From NCBI GenBank assembly GCA_030840415.1, contig JAVEEO010000215.1, forward strand, positions 1 through 9,626: DNA of 9,626 bases, read 5' to 3'. This document shows, piece after piece, positions 1 to 6,175 of the stretch (positions are counted from its first letter, which is position 1; every line of letters begins with the position of its first letter). A program made the position numbers and the translations under genes. Origin of the DNA: Pseudonocardiales bacterium (GTDB taxonomy: Bacteria; Actinomycetota; Actinomycetes; Mycobacteriales; Jatrophihabitantaceae). The notes under the pieces are model-generated. The model made no database searches. It was given only the letters and a program-made list of their open reading frames with translations, and had not been told where the DNA came from.

Positions 1-26
1 GCTGACCGTTCGGCCGCTCTACTCCT

Positions 27-54
27 TTGTAGCCGGCTTGTGGGCCGGTGTAAT
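27..54 (+). promoter_or_regulatory. Possible sigma-70-type promoter upstream of the operon
   Basis: TTGTAG at 27-32 and TGTAAT at 49-54 are separated by 16 bases. The -10 element matches the consensus at five of six positions, but the -35 element matches at only three. Transcription would start near 61 and leave a leader of about 45 nt before the first gene. This stretch is visibly more AT-rich than the coding DNA around it, as expected for a promoter. A short inverted repeat, CCGGC (33-37) and GCCGG (44-48), lies in the spacer. This is a pattern match only. The true promoter may lie upstream of the window if the operon starts earlier. Confidence 0.35.
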
Positions 55-82
55 CGCTCTTTCCCTTGTGAGCAAAAACATT

Positions 83-92
83 CGACCGGTCG
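83..92. promoter_or_regulatory. 10-bp perfect palindrome abutting the ribosome binding site
   Basis: CGACCGGTCG is a perfect 10-bp palindrome whose last base is the first base of the purine-rich ribosome binding site of the PP-loop gene. It could be an operator half-site pair or could fold into a small RNA hairpin near the site. Short palindromes of G and C are common by chance in high-GC DNA, so the functional reading is weak. Confidence 0.2.
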
Positions 93-98
93 GAGGAG
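92..98 (+). promoter_or_regulatory. Strong Shine-Dalgarno site for the PP-loop gene
   Basis: GGAGGAG lies 6 bases before the ATG at 105, or 8 bases measured from the GGAGG core. It is the strongest ribosome binding site in the window and fixes the start of the first gene, in keeping with this being an independently initiated reading frame rather than one coupled to an upstream gene. Confidence 0.75.
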
Positions 99-104
99 CG
101 CTGG

Positions 105-1607
105 ATGGCAGTGATCGAGGCAAGGGCGGCGGCCGTGGCCCAGCTGCGCGAAGACGCCCTGGCCGACCTGCGGGCCGCTCTGCCGGCGGCAAACCTGGTG
201 GCGGCCCAGCGCTGCGCGGTCCGGCTGCTGGCTGCCCTGCCGCACCAGGACCGGCTGGAACGCAACCTGGTTCTGGTTGCCTACGGGGGCGGCAAGGACT
301 CCTCCTACACGCTGGCCTTCGTTCGCACCATGCAGCTGCTGCTGCTGGAGGAGCGCTCGAGTACCTTCCGGCTGCGAGTGGCGACCAATCGACACGCCGG
401 AATGCCTCGGGCCGTGCTAGAGAATATCGATCGGGAATACCGAGCGCTGCAGCTGGCCGCCGATCCGGACTGCGAGTTGCTGCTTATCGACGGCGACGAG
501 GTCAGCGTCTTCGACGTCGACTCACCCCAGCGCGAGGCGGTGGTCAACCGCAACCGGCTCGACATTTTGATGACCGGCCACCGCACCTTCGCCGACGGCC
601 GCCCCACCTTCTGCAACGCCTGCAACCTCAGCGTCGTCAACTCCTTCGGTATCGCTGCCTCCTACGGCGATGGTGCCGACCTGATGATCACCGGCGACTC
701 CCAGCAGGAGCAGCGCCAGTACACGCTCTGGGTGGGACGGCTGGCCCGCCGGCTCAACCCGAGCCGGGTGGCGACCGGTACCGGGCTGGGCCGGTTGCTG
801 TCCACGGTGGACGGCATCTCCCAGGGGTACTTCGCCGACATCCACGGTGCCGACTCCCGCGACGCGATCGCCCAGCGGCGGGTCAGTCACGAGGTACCGG
901 AACGGTTGCGATTCTTCTCCATCTACGATGACACCGAATACGCCTCCGGCGACCACCTCGACCTGCTGACCGGGTTTCTCGGCTTCCGGTTCGACGACAT
1001 CGCCTTCAGCTTCACCGAGTCGGACTGCGGCAACCCCGCGCTGATGGCCCATCTGCGCGGCCTGAAGTGCGAACGGGTCTATCGGCGCTCCTATGCCGAG
1101 GGCATGCAGGAGTACGTCGAGTTCGCGCTGGGCCTGATGCGCAGCAAGGACTTCCCCCCGCACCTGGTCGAGCAGATGCGGGCCCGCTACGCCGGTCCCG
1201 GCGCTCTCGAGCAGATGCGGCGCGCGGCCGAGGACTACGCCTGGCAGACCTTCGCCCTCACCGAAGAGCAGCTGGTCTGCATGGCGTACTCGCCCTTCGC
1301 CGACCGGGGCGCCGGGCTGGCCCGGTTCCTGGCGCAGGAGCATCCGGCACTGGTCGAACGACTCGGCGCCGTCGAGGCATTGCTGGCCGGCGAGCCGGGC
1401 GCTCCCGGCGAACTGGCCGACGAGCTGGAACGGATCAGCGGCCTGCGCCTGGCACAACTGCAGGTGCTCTACCGCAGTTCGCTGCGAGGCGGCAGTGCGG
1501 CCGGCGCCATCGACGCGGTGCTGGTCGGTGACCCGCACAAGGCGCTGATCCGGACCCGGTTCAGCGAGCACGGCCCGGACACCGTCGAGCAGATCTCCGG
1601 GCGCTAG
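105..1607 (+). CDS. PP-loop ATP pyrophosphatase superfamily enzyme (adenine nucleotide alpha hydrolase-like), 500 aa
   Basis: The protein carries a PP-loop, YGGGKDSSYT at residues 60-69 after the hydrophobic strand NLVLV, the nucleotide-binding signature of N-type ATP pyrophosphatases. A CxxC pair (FCNAC, Cys170 and Cys173) is followed by LMITGDSQ at about 193-200, laid out like the TtcA/TilS/Ctu1 branch, where CxxC precedes an Ala-rich helix and a GH/GD motif. Family members split ATP to AMP and pyrophosphate while adenylating a carbonyl, carboxylate or base oxygen, which is then attacked by nitrogen or sulfur. The remaining 250 or so residues (250-500) do not match a domain I recognise, so this is not a standard tRNA thiolase. 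No signal peptide or membrane segment is visible; it should be cytosolic. ATG 105 is chosen for its strong GGAGGAG site. It precedes an ATP-grasp gene by 76 nt. An amide-, amidine- or thio-forming step in the pathway is inference. Fold call is firm, function unknown. Confidence 0.88.
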   Translation: MAVIEARAAAVAQLREDALADLRAALPAANLVAAQRCAVRLLAALPHQDRLERNLVLVAYGGGKDSSYTLAFVRTMQLLLLEERSSTFRLRVATNRHAGMPRAVLENIDREYRALQLAADPDCELLLIDGDEVSVFDVDSPQREAVVNRNRLDILMTGHRTFADGRPTFCNACNLSVVNSFGIAASYGDGADLMITGDSQQEQRQYTLWVGRLARRLNPSRVATGTGLGRLLSTVDGISQGYFADIHGADSRDAIAQRRVSHEVPERLRFFSIYDDTEYASGDHLDLLTGFLGFRFDDIAFSFTESDCGNPALMAHLRGLKCERVYRRSYAEGMQEYVEFALGLMRSKDFPPHLVEQMRARYAGPGALEQMRRAAEDYAWQTFALTEEQLVCMAYSPFADRGAGLARFLAQEHPALVERLGAVEALLAGEPGAPGELADELERISGLRLAQLQVLYRSSLRGGSAAGAIDAVLVGDPHKALIRTRFSEHGPDTVEQISGR

Positions 1608-1683
1608 ACCCCGATCCGCTCCGGTTACCCCACCCGATCGGTCCATCAGCCCCGGCCCAGCCGCAGCAATGAAGGGAGCCACC
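1608..1683. other. Short intergenic gap with the ribosome binding site of the ATP-grasp gene
   Basis: The only appreciable gap between genes in the window. It holds GAAGGGAG at 1671-1678, five bases ahead of a GTG at 1684, which is an ideal spacing. An in-frame ATG at 1669 lies just before this site and has no good site of its own, so GTG 1684 is preferred. I see no stable hairpin followed by a T-run, so transcription probably continues through from the PP-loop gene. Confidence 0.55.
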
Positions 1684-2994
1684 GTGAAGCTGCTCGCCAT
1701 GGAAGCGGTCCAGAACGCTTCGTACTACCACTCCCGCTACCGCCAGGTCTGCGATCTCGGGGTCGAGCTGTTCGTCCTGAACGGATTGGGCGAGCCGGAC
1801 TACTGGCCGGCCGATCACTACCGCCTCGCCGGCTCCAAGCACATCCACGACATCGTCGCCGCCGCAAGGGACTGGCATGCCGAACAGCAGTTCGACGGCG
1901 TGTTCACCTTTGCCGAACCGGCGGTCGTGACGGCGGCCACGGTCGCCGAGGCGCTCGGCCTGCCGGGGATCGGCGTCGAGGCCGCCCGGACCAGCCGCAA
2001 CAAGCTGCTGATGCGCCAGGCGCACGAACGCGCCGACGTGCCCCGGCCCAAGTTCCGGTTCGTATCCGACCTCACTGCGGCGTTGGCGGCCGCGGAGGAG
2101 TTCGGCTACCCGGTGATCCTCAAGCCCACCCTCGGCGCCGGCAGCTACTACGTGTTCCGGGCAGACAACCCGAAGGCGCTGGCTGAGCGTTTTGCCCAGG
2201 CCAGCAAGGGACTGGGGCGGCTGGTCTGGTACCACTCGGAGGCCGCCGGGCTCGACCTCGGCCCCTACGGCCTGCTGGTCGAGTCCTTCCTGGACGGGCC
2301 GGAATTCCTGACGGAGGCGCTGGCCTGGGACGGCGAGGTCTACCTGGGCTCGATCGTGGACCGGGTGACGGTGGAGGGCGACACCTTCGACGACGACGTC
2401 CACCACGCACCGACCGCACTCGACCCCGACCAACTGGTCGCCGTGCACCAGGCAATCGCCGCCGCCGCGCACGCCCAGGGACTGCACCGCAGTGTCATGC
2501 ACGCCGAGGTGCGCTTCCACCAGGGCAAGCCGCACCTGCTCGAGATCGCCGCACGCCCCGGCGGTGGCGGCCTGGACTACTTCGCCCAGATCAGCGCCGG
2601 CTACTCACCCATCGCCGCCATGGTCGACGTGACCCGCGGGGTGCGTCCGCAGGTCGAGCACTACCGGCCCACCGGGGTGCATACCGCCGGCACCTGCCTG
2701 ATCAGCGCCCCCGGCCGGATCGCCGAGATCACCGTGCCGACTTCGGTCACCGAATCCGACCGGATCTTCTTCTTCAAGATCACCGCCAAGCCCGGTGACC
2801 TGATCCGCAGGCCGCCGGAGGGCAACAACATCTTCGGCTTCCTCTGCACCACCGGACAGTCCTTCGAGGACGCGATGAGTGCGGCCCGCGAACTCGCGGA
2901 ACAGATCGACGTACGGATGTCTGACCCGGACGAGCCGGCTGAGCTGGCTGAGCTGGCTGGGGTCGGCAGCACTCACAACAACGGCGAGGGGTAG
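1684..2994 (+). CDS. ATP-grasp domain ligase-type enzyme, 436 aa
   Basis: Counting from GTG 1684, the protein shows the ordered features of an ATP-grasp carboxylate-amine ligase: an N-terminal Rossmann-like part ending with the FAEPAVVTAA segment (76-85); a central NKLLMRQAHERADVPRPKF stretch (106-124); the ATP-binding lysine in YPVILKPTLGAGS (Lys147); VESFLDGPEFLTE (199-211, hinge and metal-side acids); and MHAEVRF...LLEIAARPGGGG (272-296), where Glu275, Glu287 and Arg291 match the usual Mg/phosphate ligands. It resembles the L-amino-acid ligase/BacD-like branch, about 400 aa, more than biotin or purine enzymes. Such enzymes form an acyl phosphate and join it to an amine. A C-terminal domain (about 330-415) matches the usual extra domain of that branch, and the tail is acidic and Ala-rich. 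It is expected to be cytosolic. The stop lies 3 nt before the next ATG. Peptide or amide bond formation using a pathway amino acid is inferred; the substrate cannot be read. Confidence 0.9.
   Translation: MKLLAMEAVQNASYYHSRYRQVCDLGVELFVLNGLGEPDYWPADHYRLAGSKHIHDIVAAARDWHAEQQFDGVFTFAEPAVVTAATVAEALGLPGIGVEAARTSRNKLLMRQAHERADVPRPKFRFVSDLTAALAAAEEFGYPVILKPTLGAGSYYVFRADNPKALAERFAQASKGLGRLVWYHSEAAGLDLGPYGLLVESFLDGPEFLTEALAWDGEVYLGSIVDRVTVEGDTFDDDVHHAPTALDPDQLVAVHQAIAAAAHAQGLHRSVMHAEVRFHQGKPHLLEIAARPGGGGLDYFAQISAGYSPIAAMVDVTRGVRPQVEHYRPTGVHTAGTCLISAPGRIAEITVPTSVTESDRIFFFKITAKPGDLIRRPPEGNNIFGFLCTTGQSFEDAMSAARELAEQIDVRMSDPDEPAELAELAGVGSTHNNGEG
2932..2958 (+). repeat. Three tandem 9-bp copies near the 3' end of the ATP-grasp gene
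   Basis: GAGCCGGCT is followed by two copies of GAGCTGGCT, in frame, encoding EPA-ELA-ELA in the C-terminal tail of the ATP-grasp protein. The block lies outside the catalytic domains, so expansion or loss by slippage would probably be tolerated. It is a small local feature without evidence of function. Confidence 0.7.
2986..2991 (+). promoter_or_regulatory. Ribosome binding site of the solute-binding protein gene
   Basis: GAGGGG ends 6 bases before the ATG at 2998 and overlaps the last codons of the ATP-grasp gene. It decides the start of the solute-binding protein gene. Translation cannot begin further upstream in this frame, because the TAG that ends the ATP-grasp gene (2992-2994) is in the same reading frame. 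Confidence 0.7.
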
Positions 2995-2997
2995 CAC

Positions 2998-4845
2998 ATG
3001 GAACTGTCCACGATGGTGGCCGAGGCTTCGCGGGACGCCGAGGCAGACGGCCGGCCGCTGCGAGGCGGCAGCGTCGCCTGGGCCGGCCAACCCGGCTTCC
3101 CGCCCGCGACCATTTTTCCGTTCACGCCGCCGGAGCGGATCGGCATCCGGAACCTGCTCGAGTTCCAGGCACTGATGTACCGGCCGCTGTACTGGCTGGG
3201 CCGAAACGGCAAACCGGAGGTCGATCCCGACCTCAGCCTGGCCGAGCTTCCGGAGTGGAGCGCCGACGGCCGGACCGTCACGGTCCGGCTCAAGCCCTGG
3301 AAGTGGTCCAACGGTGAGCCGATCTGCGCCGACAACGTGATGTTCTGGGTCAACATGATGGTGGTCAAGGGCCCACGGTACGGCAAGTACGTCCCCGGCT
3401 ACTTCCCGGACAACCTCGTCTCCTACGACAAGGTCGACCACGACACGGTCCGCTTCGTCTTCGACCGCGCGTATTCGCGCACCTGGGTCCTGATGAACCA
3501 ACTCACCCTGATCACTCCGATGCCCAGGGCGTGGGACCGCACCGCCGTCGACACTCCCGCCAATGCCTCGGCAGAGCTTGCCGACATCCCAGCTGTCTAT
3601 GACTACCTCGTCTCCGAGAACGGCGAATGGACCTCCGAGGACAACGAGTTCCGGTCCGGGTGGCCGAGCAGCCCGGTCTGGAGCGTGGTCAACGGTCCCT
3701 GGCGGTTGGCGACGTTCTCCTCCGACGGGGCGGTGAGCTTCGTGCCGAACGAGCACTACTCCGGGCCCAACAAGCCCTATCTGGACGAGTTCCGGCAGGT
3801 GCCGGTCTACTCCGAGGAGGAACTGCTCAAGCAGTTGCAGGCCGGCCCGGACGCTCCGGACGGCATTCAGGTCGGCTTCCTGCCGTTCGGGCTCGACGTC
3901 AACCTGGCCGACGGCGGCACCAATCCGTTGCAGGCGCACTACCGGCTCGTTCCGCAGGACGTCTACTGCGTCCGCTACACGCCGATGAACTTCGCCAACA
4001 CCTCGGTGGCCGGAAAGATCTTCCGGCAGGCCTACTTCCGCCAGGCGCTGCAATCATGCCTGGACCAGGACGCGGCGATCCGCGACATCTTCTCCGGCTT
4101 CGCCCACCGCACCGACGGCCCCGTTCCGGCGCTGCCCGGCGAGCCCCGGTCACCGGCCGGATCGGCCATCCCCTGGCCGTTCGACCTCGACCGGGCCCGC
4201 GGCCTACTGGCCGACCACGGCTGGGACGTCAGCAGCACGCCGGCAGTCTGCGTCCGGCCGGGCGAGGGGCCGGGCTGTGCCGGCGCAGGCATCGAGGCCG
4301 GCACCCGGCTGTCGTTCAGCGTGCGCTACGTCCTGGGCAAGCCGGCCTTGACCCAGCTGTTGGAGCAACTGAAGGCCGACGCGGCCAAGGCCGGGATCGA
4401 GCTGCGCCTGCAACCGGTCTACGGCTCCGTGATGGTGGCCGAGGACCATACCGAGGGCGGCGAGGGACACGTCCGGTGGGAGCTGAACTCCTGGAACGGC
4501 GGCTGGGTGTTCTACGGCCATCCGACCGGCGAGATGCTGTTCAAGACCGGCGCCGGCAGCAACTGGGCCGAGTACAGCGATCCGAGGGCCGACGAGCTGA
4601 TCGAGCGCACCGTGCTGAGCGATGACCCCAGTGCGCTGGCCGAGTACCACGCCTACCTCGCCGAGCAGGTACCCGCACTTTGGACGCCGGGCTTCCCGCT
4701 TCGGCTGCTGGAGATTGCCAAGAACCTGCGAGGCATCGAACCCATCAACCCGTACGGGATGATCAATCCGGAGAACTGGTATTACGTGAACGAGAGCATC
4801 GACGCAAGCACCGGCGAGACCGACGGCACGGTGGCCGCCCGATGA
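2998..4845 (+). CDS. Family 5 (peptide/nickel-type) ABC transporter solute-binding protein without a signal peptide, 615 aa
   Basis: The body is a clear SBP family 5 protein of the actinobacterial peptide-binding type. RGGSVAWAGQPGFPP at 22-36 corresponds to the family's first mature strand. LMYRPLYWLG (59-68), DPDLSLAELPEWS (77-89) and VRLKPWKWSNGEP (96-108) follow, and NPYGMINPENWYYVNE closes the C-terminus near 584-599. Family members normally bind oligopeptides or similar ligands outside the membrane and are lipoproteins with a Leu-rich signal and lipobox Cys. Here the N-terminus is MELSTMVAEASRDAEADGRP, hydrophilic and acidic with no hydrophobic core or lipobox, and an in-frame TAG at 2992 rules out an upstream extension. 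The protein therefore appears cytosolic. No permease or ATPase gene lies in the window. It sits 3 nt after the ATP-grasp gene and overlaps the next gene by ATGA. A role as an intracellular binder or carrier of a pathway intermediate is inference; a non-classical export route or a different partner transporter is possible. Confidence 0.92.
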   Translation: MELSTMVAEASRDAEADGRPLRGGSVAWAGQPGFPPATIFPFTPPERIGIRNLLEFQALMYRPLYWLGRNGKPEVDPDLSLAELPEWSADGRTVTVRLKPWKWSNGEPICADNVMFWVNMMVVKGPRYGKYVPGYFPDNLVSYDKVDHDTVRFVFDRAYSRTWVLMNQLTLITPMPRAWDRTAVDTPANASAELADIPAVYDYLVSENGEWTSEDNEFRSGWPSSPVWSVVNGPWRLATFSSDGAVSFVPNEHYSGPNKPYLDEFRQVPVYSEEELLKQLQAGPDAPDGIQVGFLPFGLDVNLADGGTNPLQAHYRLVPQDVYCVRYTPMNFANTSVAGKIFRQAYFRQALQSCLDQDAAIRDIFSGFAHRTDGPVPALPGEPRSPAGSAIPWPFDLDRARGLLADHGWDVSSTPAVCVRPGEGPGCAGAGIEAGTRLSFSVRYVLGKPALTQLLEQLKADAAKAGIELRLQPVYGSVMVAEDHTEGGEGHVRWELNSWNGGWVFYGHPTGEMLFKTGAGSNWAEYSDPRADELIERTVLSDDPSALAEYHAYLAEQVPALWTPGFPLRLLEIAKNLRGIEPINPYGMINPENWYYVNESIDASTGETDGTVAAR

Positions 4846-5687
4846 GCACAAGGGTCGCGACCGCGCGCCGGTACCTGATGTGCCCGCCCAGCTACTTCGA
4901 CGTCGTGTACAGCATCAATCCGTGGATGGATCCGAGCAAGCCGGTGGACCAGCGACTGGCCTACCTGCAGTGGCAGCGGATCTACGACGTGTTCGTGGAG
5001 CTGGGCCACCAGGTCGAGCTGATCGCGCCGCTGCCGGGCCTGCCCGACATGGTCTACGCAGCCAATGGGGCGACGGTGCTGGACGGCCGGGTACTGGTCG
5101 CCCGGTTCCGGCACCAGGAGCGGGTGGCCGAGGCGCCGGCCTACCTCGACTGGTTCGGCGCACGCCGCTTCGAGGTCCGGCAGGCCGACTACGTCAACGA
5201 GGGCCAGGGCGATTTCCTCGCCGTGGGCGGGCTGTTGCTGGCCGGCCGCGGTTTTCGCAGTGAGCAGGCCTCGCACGCCGAGACCGAGACGTTCTTCTCG
5301 CGGACGGTGATCGGGCTGAACCTGGTTCAGGCCGACTATTACCACCTGGACACCGCACTGGCGGTGTTGGACGAGCGCACGATCATGTACTACCCCGCCG
5401 CCTTCGCCCCGCAGAGCCAGCAGATCCTGCGCAAGCTCTATCCGGACGCCATCCTGGCCGATGCCCAGGACGCCGCTGCCTTCGGCCTGAACGCCGTCTC
5501 CGACGGCCGCCACGTGGTACTGCCCGCCGGCGCGACGAACCTGGCCGCCCAGCTGCGCGAGCACGGGTTCGAACCGATTCCCGCTGACGTCTCCGAACTG
5601 CTCCGCGGCGGCGGCGGCGTCAAGTGCTGCACCCTGGAGCTGGGATCGGCCGGCGGAACCACGGCGAACCCGAAGGGTGCCGCGTAA
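4842..5687 (+). CDS. ddaH: Dimethylargininase / amidinotransferase family (pentein-fold) enzyme, 281 aa
   Basis: The sequence has the pentein-fold guanidino-modifying layout: CPPSYFDVVYSINPWMDP (14-31), LPDMVYAANGA (67-77, Asp69), EGQGDFL (120-126), YYHLDTALAVL (166-176, with His168 in the catalytic position) and a C-terminal GGVKCCTLEL (258-267). By alignment with bacterial DDAH, Cys262 is the nucleophile, and Cys263 is an additional cysteine. The length, 281 aa, fits the family's usual 250-290. Known activities in this family are dimethylarginine hydrolysis to citrulline, arginine deimination and amidino transfer, all through a covalent cysteine intermediate. The very similar actinobacterial proteins are normally called dimethylargininase. 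The start is ATG 4842, which overlaps the preceding stop as ATGA; the frame is open upstream to 4680, but that part is shadow of the solute-binding gene. The enzyme is cytosolic. In this operon it could release or install an amidino group on a non-standard amino acid; this and the exact substrate are inferred. Confidence 0.87.
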   Translation: MSTRVATARRYLMCPPSYFDVVYSINPWMDPSKPVDQRLAYLQWQRIYDVFVELGHQVELIAPLPGLPDMVYAANGATVLDGRVLVARFRHQERVAEAPAYLDWFGARRFEVRQADYVNEGQGDFLAVGGLLLAGRGFRSEQASHAETETFFSRTVIGLNLVQADYYHLDTALAVLDERTIMYYPAAFAPQSQQILRKLYPDAILADAQDAAAFGLNAVSDGRHVVLPAGATNLAAQLREHGFEPIPADVSELLRGGGGVKCCTLELGSAGGTTANPKGAA

Positions 5688-5689
5688 GC

Positions 5690-6175
5690 ATGGCGGCCGA
5701 GCCGACCGGACTGCTCCAGCCACGGCCGACCGTCCTGCCACCCCGTCCCGGCCCGGGTGGGCTGTCCATCGTGGTCACCACCGTGGTGTCGGACTCGCAC
5801 ACCTGGAACCTGGTGTTCCTGCAACTTGCCCTGGAGGAGCTGGGACACCAGGTACGCAACCTTGGGCCGTGCGTGCCGGCCGCGGAGGTGATCGCGCAAT
5901 GCCTGCGATCCCGGCCGGACCTGCTGGTGGTCAGCACCGTCAACGGGCACGGCATGCGCGACGGCACCCAGTTGATCGGCCTGATCAGGAAGTGCCCGGA
6001 ACTTGCCGATCTGCCGGTGGTCATCGGGGGGAAGCTCGGCATCGCGGGACCGGCCGGACTCGCCAGCAGTGCCCGGCTGCGCTCGGCCGGCTTCGACGCG
6101 GTGTACGAGGACGGCGCCGGGGCCGCCGCCCTGCGCTCGCTGCCGGTGCTGGTCCGGGCCGGGCGGCAGCTGTGA
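5690..6175 (+). CDS. glmS: Glutamate mutase sigma-type B12-binding subunit, 161 aa
   Basis: This is a small Rossmann-like B12-binding protein. The cobalt-ligating motif is SDSHTWN at 34-40 (Asp35, His37), corresponding to DxHxxG, except that Asn40 replaces the usual glycine. VSTVNGHG (81-88) and VVIGGKLGIAG (110-120) follow, the positions of the SxL and GG motifs that cradle the cobalamin tail. A Pro-rich N-terminal extension of about 22 residues makes it longer than clostridial sigma subunits (about 137 aa). With the epsilon subunit it carries adenosylcobalamin for the radical carbon-skeleton rearrangement of L-glutamate to (2S,3S)-3-methylaspartate. The start is ATG 5690, two bases after the preceding stop; the GAAGGG site at 5672-5677 is rather far, so translational coupling is likely. 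The gene overlaps the next as GTGA at 6172. The cognate large subunit directly follows, supporting the assignment. Confidence 0.9.
   Translation: MAAEPTGLLQPRPTVLPPRPGPGGLSIVVTTVVSDSHTWNLVFLQLALEELGHQVRNLGPCVPAAEVIAQCLRSRPDLLVVSTVNGHGMRDGTQLIGLIRKCPELADLPVVIGGKLGIAGPAGLASSARLRSAGFDAVYEDGAGAAALRSLPVLVRAGRQL

Noticed and set aside
38..931. A frame-2 reading frame that begins with a hydrophobic, membrane-like stretch (positions 20-85) and runs to 931
   Set aside because: The hydrophobic part is short and lies in the leader; the rest is Arg/Gly/Pro/Ala-rich shadow of the PP-loop gene, which has clear motifs and a strong ribosome binding site. A true upstream membrane protein would need a stop in this region, and none is present in that frame.
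1611..1641. CCGATC and GATCGG as a possible terminator hairpin between the first two genes
   Set aside because: The stem is only 6 bp, the loop is 19 nt, and no T-run follows. Read-through from the first gene to the second is more likely.
1669..1683. ATG 1669 as start of the ATP-grasp gene
   Set aside because: GAAGGGAG directly after it is ideally spaced for GTG 1684, and the protein's first strand (KLLAMEAV) begins naturally there; ATG 1669 lacks its own binding site.
4680..4841. Upstream start giving a longer dimethylargininase-like protein
   Set aside because: The extra residues are Arg-rich shadow of the solute-binding gene, and ATG 4842 sits in a classic ATGA overlap directly before the family's conserved N-terminus.
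5677..6171. Upstream start for the mutase epsilon gene at 5677
   Set aside because: That stretch is the out-of-frame shadow of the sigma subunit gene; GTG 6172 in the GTGA overlap gives an N-terminus that matches the family near VVQPRMG.
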